Shown here: positions 1-10,961 of the stretch, piece after piece
Numbering within the stretch: position 1 is the stretch's first letter
Layout: the number at the start of each line of letters is the position of its first letter
Source: Fremontodendron californicum
Lineage: Eukaryota > Streptophyta > Magnoliopsida > Malvales > Malvaceae
Assembly (NCBI GenBank): GCA_030761205.1
Contig: JAULJL010000010.1
Location: 13,549,241-13,613,240 of the forward strand
DNA: 64,000 nt
Direction: 5' to 3'
Made by a program: the position numbers and the translations under genes
The notes under the pieces: generated by a model
The model's database searches: none
Seen by the model: the letters and a program-made list of their open reading frames with translations, nothing else
Told to the model about the DNA's origin: nothing

Positions 1-2548
1 TTGCATTATCATATCTTGAAATTGTGTATTAGTTGTTGTTTGTTCCAGCATTGACATTAGTTTCATGAGTCATTGTATGTTCATAGTATTGCTATGCATG
101 TTCATTACATTTTAGGTCTAAGCCATATTGGTATTGCCATGCATATTGAGTCTTAAATCACATTGGTATTGTCATGCATTACTATTTTATTAGATCTTAG
201 GTCACATTAGCATCTTCATGCATATTCATAACATATTAGGTCCAAGTTATATTTGCATTATCAAGCATTGCATGCATATTGAGTTAGGATAGCATTTATT
301 GCCATGCAAATTCATGCTAGGCATTTAGGTTGCCATGAATTGTCATGCATTTCCTTTACCATTTAGACCTTTAGACCATGCATTTCATACATTTCATTTG
401 CTGTATGTTCATGCATTCCATATCATTGCCACTTGATTTGTGACTTAGGCCAATTAATGGCTCAAAGTCATGCTCCCTTGAGCATACTTGTGGAAAATTA
501 AGGAATTGTCAAATTGATTATTCTACCTTTGTGATTTTTTTTACATAGCCAATTTTGTCCAAGGTTTTTAAAATGTTTAGCTACTGTCCTTAGGTCTTTA
601 GGATGATTTCCAACAATTCCTACTTTGGTTTTTGAATGAATTTATCAAAGGCAAAAAAATATGTTTTGACAAACAGTTTTTTTCACCCAGTACTTGAACA
701 TCTCCAATTTTTCTGGGCAGTCATCTTTAATCAAAAAATTAAGCCAATTGTTTCTCGTGTAGATTTACATGTTCTGAGTCTCATGTATTTTTTTTATAAT
801 TTTTTGAATTTTTAAAAAAAGGGTAAAAAATCGTGTGACAAAACCGGACAGTAGAAGCAGATTTAAAATCAAAAGGGGAATAATGGTTGAATTTGGCTAA
901 GGCATTTAGAGGGGGGTTGGGTAGAAGTTTTAGCTACTGTCTTAGGGTAGTTTCTAAGCCTTTTTTAATTTTAAAAATGATCTTATAAATTTCGGGTTAA
1001 GGGTAGTTAAGTCCGGGATTTTAAACGTAGAAAATTAGAGCCATTTTAAAAGGGTTTGGTAAGGGTTTTAATTTTTATTCAAGTTTTCCTCAAAATTATT
1101 TTCAAACAATCACAAAGTTTTGTTTTTTTTGAAAATCTAATTTGACATATTTTACTAAGGTAGCCGGATATCTTTTTAGATATACGGATTTCTTTAATTA
1201 AAGGAAAAAAATACATTTTCATGCATTGCATATTCCATGTTCATGCATTTTATTTAAATGTGTGATTTTTTCTATGATATTTTCCATGATATTATTATTA
1301 TTTTAATTCACATTTTATGATCTTATATTTGTTTGCCATATGATTTTGAATGTTTCATGATATCCTATGTTTTTTATTTAGTTATTTTTGTCATATTGTT
1401 TGGTATATACTATGTTCATGCATTTTTATTTTTATTTTCATGCATATTATATGTTAGCATTATTTTAATTCCATGCCATTTAGATCATATTCCATGTCAT
1501 TTAGGTTATCTTATTTATAACATGCCATGTCATTTAAAATATGCCATATCATTTAGAATTGCCATGTCATTTAAATCATTTTATCTCATTTAGAATATGC
1601 CATGATACTTAGGATTTTTTTCATTTTACCTAGAATATACTATGTCATTTGAATTATGTCATATCATTTAGGTTGCATTATATTATCTAGATTTGCCATG
1701 ACATTTTATTTATGTCTTACATGTTCGTGTTCTTAAATGTTTTGAAAAAGATAATGATTTTCAATAAAAATAAAGATATTCCCGAGTTAAAAATAATTCA
1801 TGAGTTCTCTACCGAGTTTGCTACAGATAATATCATTAATTATCATTAATAAAGGAATATCTTGTTTTCAAGAAAAACGAGAATGATTCGAAAAGTTTTC
1901 CAAATGAATAAAAATTTCTATATTTTGCTGATTTTGTCGGGGAATATAGGAAAATTTTGAATTAAAAAATTTCGGATCATTTTCAATTAAAAATGGAATT
2001 ATTTTTCTTAAAATTGGGAATTAACTTGAAATACTAAATTAAAAACCAACTTTTTACCGAGACTTGAGATAACACGCGATTAATAAGGTACCGATTTATA
2101 TGGGCGTTGTGGGGATGCTAATCCTTCTCCGCACGTAACCGACTCCCGAACTCGCTTCTTTGATTTTCTCTGGTTTATAACGCAGACTTGAAATTGGTTT
2201 TAAAAATGTTTTAATTAATTTTAAAATATTTTATAAAACCGGTTTTAATAGGTGGCCGATCACACCTAGCTAAAAAAGATTGGTGGCAACTCCATGTCTT
2301 TTTACGAGGTTGTTTTCATAACCTCGACCTTTTATTTCAATCTAGAGGAACTAAATTGTCTTTTCCTCTGCTTCTGTTTTCCCCTCACTCGGACGGGTCC
2401 CCTGCTATTTGGGATCACGTATAGACAGCTTCGTTTTTTTAGAGGAATTAAGTCGACTTTTCCTCGTTTTTTTTATGTCATGCCTAACGAATAATGAAAG
2501 TCTTGAGATGAGACTTGTATTTGTTATTTTATTTTTTAGGTTGCGACA
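1..2548 (+). repeat. E1 5' LTR, 3' part
   Basis: This is the terminal 2.5 kb of the long LTR, ending GGTTGCGACA. It aligns with 16608-19144 with many substitutions and small indels, so the two LTRs have diverged clearly. It contains a run of degenerate roughly 18 bp units around CATGTCATTTAGA at about 1480-1700, and AT-rich sequence throughout. Short open frames here, such as 1333-1593, have no recognisable product. Confidence 0.9.
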
Positions 2549-2551
2549 GCT

Positions 2552-2569
2552 TGGCGAGTCCACTAGGGA
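2552..2569 (+). other. E1 primer binding site (tRNA-Arg type)
   Basis: TGGCGAGTCCACTAGGGA starts three bases after the LTR end. It matches the complement of the plant tRNA-Arg 3' end (TGGCGACTCCACTGGGG expected) with two or so changes. Ogre elements are known to prime with tRNA-Arg. Confidence 0.85.
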
Positions 2570-3518
2570 AATTTTTTAGAGAGTCAGGCCTAGAATATAT
2601 CGTGTGTTATCTAAGTCTCGATTTTGTTGGTTTAATTGGTATTTAATTTTAATTCCCATATTTTTAAAATAATAAAGAGAATTTTGAAAATAATAAAATG
2701 TTTTAAATATGTCCATCTTCATATGCATGCATATTATTATTATTTGTTCTCTGGTTATTTTGTTGCGTATATTTATATGTTTGCTTGACTGATGCTTTAC
2801 ATTGTTTGATTTTAGTGGGGTTTTAGAATAAGGGGTGTAGAATAGGTAGTGACTGGTTTGTTTTGTTCCTCCGCACACACTATATTTGCATTTGATAACA
2901 TTAATCCTCTACCCGGGTTCCGTCCTTTTAAGTGGGAGTAAAGTAACTACGCCTTCGTGACGATCCTCCGTATGGGCTAGTGAAACACTTCCAGAGTATA
3001 AAGTACCTAATGCCTTCGTAATAATCCTCCGTACGGGCCTAGGAAAATATACACTAACGAATTGAACCCACTTTTATCGAGGTGCCTTACTAGCCTTCAC
3101 AGGCGACAGTGAGGAACAATTCGGGGCCTTAGAACCGATTCACCTTCATATAGTGAACCTAGGCAAAGCCATGCCAGATTTTTGTTAGATACCCGAAGTT
3201 TAAGAACACGTGGAGGAACATTTCCAACCTTTTACCATCTTTCTATATGTTAGATTTTACAAATTGGGTGATGATGAACGAACATCATGTCGCTCGTAAT
3301 AAATTTATTATTTTTTCCCAAAGGCGTCGTAATGCCGAAACTCTGTTTAAATTTTTGGGACATTTTTTAAAGCATGTTGTTATGTATGTTATATTTGTGA
3401 ATTCATTTCTTTACTAATCTATTTCTTTCTGTTTTATTTTATTTGACATGCATCATAGACATCATCATACACTTGGAGTTTATTGGCCTCGGGATAGTCA
3501 TCAACCCAAAGGACTTTC
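2570..3518 (+). other. E1 untranslated leader with conserved block
   Basis: No gene seen. The block at about 2900-3190 recurs in E2 (20740-21010) and in E3 (34640-35060, minus strand). It holds two copies of a GCCTTCGTGA...CCGTAYGGGCTAG unit and short inverted pairs such as TTCAC...GTGAA. It ends at the start of ORF1. A packaging or translation role is possible but is inference. Confidence 0.6.
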
Positions 3519-3848
3519 ATGGAGTGTCAGGTTATTTCAGTGATAGAAGATCATGCAGTAGTCAGGGCACGGTCAAAAAAAGATCAGAGGGAGGTTGGTG
3601 ATTGCCTGAAGAAAGATTATGTGTCAGTATTGTCGGAAAGGGTCAAAGTGGATTCTAGGCAGAATAATCTCCGAGGGTTAGTCGACATTTGGAATCAGTG
3701 GAATGTATCAGAGAAAGAAACCTTCACTCAGAAATATAGAGATATAGCACTCTTAATTCCGATTCGGGTCAACAGTGGGTTGATTCAGGCTATGGTACAG
3801 TTTTGGAATCTAGCTTATAGATGTTTCACTTTTAACAAGGAGGATTAG
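3519..3848 (+). pseudogene. E1 ORF1 remnant (DUF7745-like), N-terminal 109 residues
   Basis: This is the ORF found upstream of gag in Ogre-type elements; its function is unknown. The residues VQFWNLAYRCFTF correspond to the conserved core of that plant retroelement family, which I identify as DUF7745-like from memory. The same start context is seen in E2 at 21375. In E1 the frame stops at 3846-3848 just after FNKED, and the next codons already belong to gag. Compared with E2 about 2.2 kb is missing (the rest of ORF1 and the gag start), so ORF1 is truncated by an internal deletion. Confidence 0.7.
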
Positions 3849-3878
3849 CCTGAAAACATACAACAAAAGGGCCAAGAG

Positions 3879-4915
3879 GTGCCAATTGGGGCAGCCTCCT
3901 ATGTTTACATCCAGCCAGCTGCAGAGACACAGAACTATGTCCTCGGAAAGGGTAATGTGGGAGCTGACCTAAATGATGTTAATGTTCCAGACTTTGAGGA
4001 ACTAGCTGAAAAGGAAAAAGCAAAAATGAATGAGCTGAAAAGGGTCGAAATGGCAGAATCACAGAAAAAATATCAACTACTGGAGGAGAGGCTGAGGGCC
4101 GTTGAAGGGGCAGAGTTATTTGGCAGTCTGGGTGCCAAAGAGATGAGCTTAGTACACGATCTATTAATTCCTCCAAAGTTCAAAGTACCAGACTTTGAAA
4201 AGTATAATGGGACTACCAACCCATCAGCACATCTGACCATGTACTGCATAAGGATGATGGGGCATGATGATAATGAGAAACTGCTTATCCATTGTTTCCA
4301 AGATAGCTTGACAGGGTCAGCAACCCGATGGTACAATCAACTGAGTCGTACCAAGATTCGTTCATGGACGGATTTAGCCAGGGCTTTCATGGAATATTAT
4401 AAGCATGTTTCTGACATGGTACCTGATAGGCTATCGCTACAAAATATGGAAAAGAGGTCGAATGAGAACTTCAAAGAATACTCGCAAAGGTGGAGGATCT
4501 AGCAACACAAGTGCAACCCCCTTTAACAAGCAAAGAAACCACAATGCTTTTCATCAACACCTTGAAAGCACCCTATTACGATAAATTGGTGGGGAGTGCC
4601 ACTAAAGACTTTGCAGACATGGTGATATCCGGGGAAATGATAGAGTCGACCACTAAGAATGGGAAAATGGAAGAGGGTGAGCCTTTTATTTCGAAAAAGG
4701 TATTCCCTGCCAGGAAGAAAGAAGAGACCCATGCAGTTAGTATCAACCAATACCCATATGTACCTCTCACACCACATACACCACCAAGGCCCTATACTCC
4801 TACCACATCTTATGCACCTCCTACACCCTACACACCTTACCCGAGGTATAGTCCTTATTACCCCAATGTGAACCACCTTACCCAAAATCCCTTCCTTTAC
4901 ACCAATATACCATAA
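3879..4915 (+). pseudogene. gag: E1 gag, capsid part (frameshifted)
   Basis: Gag builds the virus-like particle. The first stretch (3879-4502) has the retrotransposon gag domain, with landmarks FKVPDFEKYNGTTNP, a CFQDSLTGSATRWY segment and the ARAFMEYYKH helix. A one-base loss near 4497, judged against E2 at 42225, shifts the frame; the domain continues in 4490-4915. The end is rich in proline and tyrosine (PYTP-type repeats, about 4750-4870). It ends with two adjacent stops, TAA TAG (4913-4918), which are present at the same place in E2. Upstream, an internal deletion fuses this gene to the ORF1 remnant. Confidence 0.85.
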
Positions 4916-5077
4916 TAGCCGTTTCCCACTGGCATATCCCCACAAATAAACCTTCCCCGAAACACTGTCCCAAACACTTAGGGAGCCGGGCGCAATGACC
5001 AACGTTCACCAAGGAACAATCAAAAACCCCAATTTGATCCGATTCCTACCACCTATGGTGAGCTATATCCTAAACTA

Positions 5078-5869
5078 TTGCAAGGTCAACTTGTTGCACC
5101 CGTGTACCTCAAACCTCTGACACCTCCATATCCAAGGCGGTACAATGCAAACACTAACTGCGCATACCACACAGGAATTCAAGGACATTCGACTGAAGAT
5201 TGCCTGGCCTTTAAAAAGAAAGTCCAAAGCCTGATCAATGCCGGAGTTGTGAAGTTTGGGGCAAAGAATAGGCCGAATATAGCGGGGAACCCATTGCCAG
5301 ATCATGCGGGGAATCGGGTAAATACAGTATGGACAGGGGAAGTCAGAAGGGTAAAAAAGGATGCCAGGGAGGTCAAGACTCCAATGTTGACAGTATGGGT
5401 CGAGATAGTCAAGGCAGGAATGGTGGAAGATGCAGACAGTTTAAAAATTGTCGCAAAGAGGGTGAAGAATTGGTGCCCGTTCCATAAGTGTGGAGGTCAT
5501 GTCATACAGGACTACGAGGACTTTCTGGCTAAAGTCCAAAAGATGATGGATAATGGGGAGGCCCAGTTTTACAAAGAGACAGATGAGGAAATAGAGGTTA
5601 TTGAGAATGCAGCTGGCTACGGGATAGAAAGACCCTTGATCATTTATTATGATGAACCAGAAGAGAAAGTCATGCCAGTCATTGAGGAAAATGAGCCTAA
5701 GTTAATCATTGATCTGCCTGTTTCCTTTTCATACAAGAAAAACAAAGCTTCACCATGGAAATACGACTGTAGCATGGTTATGCCTGGTTCTTCGAGTCAC
5801 CAGGATATCACAGGTATGGGGCACTTAACACGAAGTGGAAGGTGTTACGCTTCTGAGGCTGTTGAATAG
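5078..5869 (+). pseudogene. gag: E1 gag, C-terminal zinc-knuckle part
   Basis: Same frame as the gag segment ending at 4912, separated only by in-frame stops. It carries a CX2HX5HX4C knuckle, CAYHTGIQGHSTEDC, a form typical of Tat/Ogre gag in place of CCHC, and a second one, CPFHKCGGHVIQDY, whose last Cys has become Tyr. The knuckles would bind genomic RNA. It ends at TAG 5867-5869. The protease frame opens at that same point one base back, and E2 shows the same offset, so the gag/protease boundary may use a -1 shift or splicing. The PLIIYYDEPE segment is strongly conserved with E2 (63290 onward). Confidence 0.83.
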
Positions 5870-5928
5870 GGGTTAACAGGGAAAGGAACGGACAAAGGGA
5901 AGAAGCAGTTGAACCAATCCATATTGAG

Positions 5929-7289
5929 ATGGATTTGTCAAAAGAAGCAGAAAGGCGATCAGCCCCGGTTAATAGAGTAAAAGAGCCGGTGAGTGAGAAA
6001 GTAGCCTGCGAGTTCTTAAAATTCATAAAGCATAGTGAGTATAGCGTGGTTGAGCAACTGCAATGTCAACCAGCTAGAATTTCAATCTTATCTTTGCTTT
6101 TGAATTCAGAGCCACGCAGAAATGCCCTGTTGAGAGTGTTGAATCAGGCATACGTGGCTAACAATATATCAGTAGAAAAATTGGACAGGCTGGTGGGAGA
6201 CATCGCGGCAGACGACCATATATATTTCAGCTACGAGGAGATACCACCCAATGGTATTGGGTCAACAAAGGCTCTCCACATAACTACCACTTGTAAGGGG
6301 CACATATTACCAGAGGTCCTTTTGGATAATGGTTCTTCACTAAATGTGATGTCCTTGGCAACTCTGTCTAAATTGCCAGTGGATATTTTTTATATGCTAC
6401 CAAGCTGCATGGTGGTCAGAGCCTTTGATGGTACTAGGAGAGCTGTGATGGGAACTATTGAGGTTCCTCTGGAGATAGGCCCATGTACCTATACAGTGAA
6501 CTTTTAGGTCATGGATATTAATCCATCCTATAATTGCCTGCTGGGAAGGCCGTGGATACATTCCGCAGGGGCTGTACCTTCGTATCTCCACCAAAAGCTG
6601 AAATTTGTGATAGAGGGGCGTTTGGTCACTGTATCAGGAGAAGAGGACGTAATAGCATCTGCATCTACTGAATCTCCTTATGTTGAACCCAATGAAGATG
6701 CTGTAGAATGTTCCTTTCGGTCTTTGGAATTCGTAAATATAGTTTTCGTCGCTGAAAGACGAAGAATTCCAAAACCGAGGCTGTCTAAGAACACAAGGCT
6801 GGGGGTAAGAACTACCGTGGGAAAAGGCTGCAGGGCTAGAAAAGGTTTCGAAAAATATATTCAAGGGATGGCCCGAGCAATGGAAGTAATGGGAAAGAAA
6901 GTCCGGTTTGGCCTTAGGTATCTTTCGAAGGCCCATGAGAAAAGGAAACAAGTTGAAAGGAACCGACAAAGGAGGATGGCCCGTCTTGCAGGTATGGATA
7001 TTAAATGGGAGCCTATGACATTCCCACCTATACCTCACAGCTTTCGCTCAGCCGGTGCTCTATTCGGGGAAAATAATTCTGATGATGTGCTCGTAATCAT
7101 AGAGCAAGCCTTCGAGAGATTCCAGGTGAATAGGGATGAGCAGATGTATGATATGGAGATCTGCACGACGGGGGAAGAAAGAATTGAAAGAGAGAATGCT
7201 AATTGGATGGTGCGACCTTGTCCACCAGGATATAGACCAGCCAATTGGAGCGCAACCAAGCTACCCATAGTGTTTAAGTCTATTCCAAC
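5929..7289 (+). pseudogene. pro: E1 protease and linker (one in-frame stop)
   Basis: Retropepsin-type aspartic protease that cleaves the Gag-Pol polyprotein. The active-site motif is LLDNGSSLNV (D-N-G-S, as in many Tat elements) at about 6325-6350. The C-terminal flap region is NCLLGRPWIHSAGAVPS. TAG at 6505-6507 interrupts the frame where family members are expected to have Gln, consistent with CAG to TAG decay; the frame then runs on to 7289. A basic linker (about 6740-7000) follows the protease. The exon appears to end at 7289, where the codon is completed across an intron. The frame is one base behind that of gag. Confidence 0.85.
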
Positions 7290-7503
7290 GTAATGATTTT
7301 AAACAAATCTTAAATATCTTTGCCCGAAGATATTAAGAATTTCTTTTGTAATGGGCTTTTGTCTAAAACTTTTCATCCAATAAATAACAAACCTGATGTA
7401 TTTCCTTCATATTGATGTGTCCATATTCTTTCATTTATAATATTTATTTTGCTTCCATTGTATATATGTTTTCCTATATTGTTTCTTCCCCACCTATTTA
7501 CAG
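7290..7503 (+). other. E1 candidate intron between protease and RT
   Basis: It begins GTAATG and ends in a pyrimidine-rich stretch followed by TTTACAG. It is AT-rich, 214 bp long and contains stops. Removing it joins the second base of a codon ending at 7289 to 7504 and keeps the upstream and downstream frames in phase. An intron at exactly this place, between protease and RT, is a known trait of Ogre elements. Splicing itself is inferred. Confidence 0.75.
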
Positions 7504-9235
7504 GTGCACAGATGCGGAATATGAGGACTTTCCTACCAGTAATTCTGAAATTCATTTTGAGAGGCCCATTTGCACGGGTGATTTTGAGGCCGACGAAGAT
7601 ATTGAGGATTATGGTCTACCTCCAGACTTATTAAGAAAAATAGAACAAGAAGAGAAACAAGTACTTCCTCATGAGGAGCTATTGGAATTGTTGAATCTGG
7701 GAAGTAATGAGGAGATAAAAGAGGTTAAAATCGGGACTACATTGTCGTCATCGATAAAGGGTGAACTCATAGCCTTGCTCTGGGAATATGTAGATGTATT
7801 TGCATGGTCATACCAAGACATGCCGGGTTTGGATCCAGACATTGTGGTACATAAGCTTCCTTTAAGGCCAGAGTGCAAGCCAATTCAGCAAAAGTTGAGA
7901 AGAATGAGGCCGGACATGTTGTTAAAGGTAAAAGAGGAGGTGAAGAGGCAGTTTTATGCTGGATTCTTAGAGGTGGCAAAATATCCGGAATGGGTGGAAA
8001 ACATTGTTCTAGTACCAAAGAAGGATGGCAAGGTGCGTATGTGCGTCGATTACCGAGATTTGAACAAGGCCAATCCCAAAGATAATTTCCCTTTGCCTCA
8101 AATTGATACTTTGGTGGATAATATGGCGAAGAGTTCCTTGTTTTCTTTCATGGATGGATTTGAGATATAATCAGATTAAGATGGCACCGGAAGATATGGA
8201 GAAAACTACATTTGTTATAATGTGGGGAACATTCTACTACAAGGTAATGCCGTTTGGGTTGAAGAATGCTAGGGCAACGTATCAGAGAGCCATGGTGACC
8301 TTGTTTCATGACATGATGCATAAGGGAATTGAGGTTTATGTTGATGATATGGTTGCAAAGTCACAAGGAGAAGAGGAGCATATTACGAATCTTAGGAAAC
8401 TCTTTGAAAGACTAAGAAAGTTTGAACTCAAGCTAAACCCGGCAAAATGCACTTTTGAAGTCAATTCGGGGAAATTGTTGGGTTTTGTTGTTAGCAAAAG
8501 GGGAATTGAGATTGATCCGGATAAAGTGAAGGTCATCCAGAATTTGTCACCCCCACATACTCAAAAAGAAGTAAGAGGTTTTCTGGGGAGATTGAATTAC
8601 ATTGCTCGGTTTATTTCTCAGTTAACTGATAAATGTGATCCAATATTCAAGTTACTTCGAAAATGTGATCCAGGAGAGTGGGATGAAGGGTGTCAGATTG
8701 CTTTTGAAAAGGTTAAGCATTATCTATCAAACCCACAATATTAATGCCATCGGCTCCGGATAAACCGATGATATTGTATCTATCAGTATTTGAGAGATCC
8801 ATGGGTTGTGTTTTGGGGCAGCTTGATGAGACTGGAAAGAAAGAATAGGCGGTTTACTACCTCAGTAAGAAGTTCACAGATTATGAGTTGAAATATTTAT
8901 CGGTAGAAAAACTGTGTTGTGCCTTAGCTTGGACCGCTCGGAAGCTCAGACAGTACATGCTGTACCACACGACGTGGTTGATCGCCAAGCTAGATCCAAT
9001 CAACTACATGTTGGAAGCACCTTCTTTATCAGGGAGGACGACAAGATGGCAGGTTTTGTTGTCAGAATACGACATTGTATATGTGAGTCAGAAAGCTATC
9101 AAGGGCAGTGCAGTGGCTGAATTTTTAGCAAGTCGGGCAGTGGAAGATTATGAGCCGTTGAACTTTGATTTCCCAGATGAAGATTTGATGTATGTTTCGC
9201 AAGCGGATGAGGTTCCCTTGAAGAAGAAAGTATGA
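7504..9235 (+). pseudogene. pol: E1 reverse transcriptase and Gypsy RNase H (frameshifts)
   Basis: Copies element RNA into DNA. RT landmarks in order are VPKKDGKVRMCVDYRDLN, FPLPQIDTLVDN, the MPFGLKNA box and the active site YVDDM (about 8337-8351). A frame change near 8165 and another near 8740 break the gene. The Gypsy RNase H follows (YLSKKFTDYE, LSVEKLCCALAWTARKLRQY), with a TAG at 8846-8848 where Gln is expected and TGA at 9233-9235 where Trp is expected just before the second RNase H. Four or more lesions make this copy inactive. Confidence 0.88.
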
Positions 9236-9721
9236 AAGATGTACTTTGATGGGGCATCCAATGCCATGGGGCACGGAATCGGTGCAGTGCTCATATCCCC
9301 AGGAGAAGATTATTATTCCTTCACCGCCAGATTGGATTTTGATTGTACAAACAATACGACTGAGTATGAGGCATGTACTATAGGCCTTCGTGCGGTCGAA
9401 GATAGAAAGATCAAGAAACTGGAAGTTTTCGGAGACTCAGCTTTAGTGATATATCAATTGCACGGAGAATGGGAAACCCAGGATACAAAGTTAATCAGAT
9501 ACAGAGAACTCATACTGAGTTTATTGGAGGAGTTTGAAGAAGTAAGTTTCAATTACTTCCCCCGAGAAGAAAACCGGATGGCGGATGCTGTGGCTACTTT
9601 GTCATCAATGTTCAAAGTGAATGAAGGGGCGGAAGTTGTGCTGACCAAAATGAGCATATATGAGTCTCCTGCCCACTATTTGAGTATCGAAAAAAAAAGC
9701 AGACGGTCTCTCTTGGTATAA
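9236..9721 (+). pseudogene. E1 second (archaeal-type) RNase H domain
   Basis: A second RNase H after the Gypsy one is the hallmark of Tat-lineage elements. The four acidic positions are visible: MYFDGASN, the Glu in TTEYEA, VFGDSALV and the Asp in MADAVAT. Length about 130 residues, as expected. The frame is open from 9239 to 9718 with no lesion in the domain, then shifts before integrase. A TGA at 9233-9235 separates it from the RT part. Confidence 0.8.
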
Positions 9722-10961
9722 CGACATCTTGCAGTACATCAAGAGTCAATAGTATCCAGAACAGGCAACAGAAAATGACAAGAGAACTCTGAGAAGGCCG
9801 AGTAATGGGTTTTGTTCTAGATGAGGAGATTCTCTACAAGAAAGGGAAAGATCAAGTCCTATTGAGATGTGTCGGGTCTGTCGAAGCTCGAAGAATCATG
9901 AGGAAGTCCATGAAGGGATATGTGGCACCCATGCTAATGGTTACATGCTTGCTAAGCAGATTATGAGGGCATGGTATTATTGGCTGATGATGGAAGGAGA
10001 TTGTATCAGTTATTCCCGGAAGTGCCATAAATGCCAGATATATGCAGATAAGATTCATGTGCCGCCATCGCCATTGCATGTCATGACCGCACCATGGCCG
10101 TTTTCAATGTGGGGAATGGATATGATTGGGCTTATTTCCCCGAAAGCTTCAAATGGACATCGTTTCATCCTGCTGGCCATAGACTATTTCACAAAGTGGG
10201 TGGAAGCTGCTTCTTATGCGAATGTAATAAAGTCAGTGGTATGCATATTTGTTAAGAAGGAAATCATATGCCGATATGGATTGCCAGCAAGAATTATTTC
10301 AGATAATGCTCTCAATCTGAATAATAAGATGATGAGAGAGGTATGTACTCAATTCAAGATCACACATCACAATTCGACACCTTATCGTCCGAAGATGAAT
10401 GGGGCAGTAGAAGCAGCCAACAAGAACATCAAGAAGATTGTCGAGAAGATGACTGATGTGTACAAGGATTGGCATGATATTTTGCCTTTTGCTCTTCACA
10501 CATATCACACTTCGGTTCGCACATCTACAGGAGCAACGCCGTTTTCTGTGGTATATGGTATGGAAGTAGTGTTACCTATTGAAGTTGAGATTCCTTCACT
10601 TCAGGTTTTGATGGAGGTTGGCCTAGAAGAGGCAAAATGGGTTAGATCTCGTTATGAATAGCTGAATCTCATCGAGGAGAAAAGATTGAAAGCAATTTGT
10701 CACGAGCAGTTGTATCATAAAAGGATGATTTGAGCCTGTAACAAGAAGGTTCGACCCAGACAGTTCCGAGAAGGAGAGTTGGTACTGAGAAAAATTCTCC
10801 CCATAGTGAAGGATCCGCGAGGAAAGTGGGCTCCAAATTGGGAAGGACCCTATGTAGTAAAAAGAGCTTTTTCTGGAGGAGCATTGATTCTAACTCGGAT
10901 GGACGGGGATGATTTTAGACATCCCGTGAATGCTGATGAATTGAAGAAGTATTATGCTTAA
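9722..10961 (+). pseudogene. int: E1 integrase (stops and frameshift at the start)
   Basis: Inserts the cDNA into the genome. The zinc domain has the HHCC set (HEGICGTHANG, then CHKCQ near 10020-10035). The core has the DDE triad: Asp in WGMDMIG, Asp in IISDNA and Glu in GAVEAANK. The main open stretch is 9867-10661; it ends at TAG where Gln is expected, continues in frame to TGA 10731-10733, and the C-terminal part ends at 10961. The region 9722-9866 holds the shifted N-terminus. The C-terminal part has the GPYVVKRAFSGGAL motif usual in this lineage. Confidence 0.86.
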
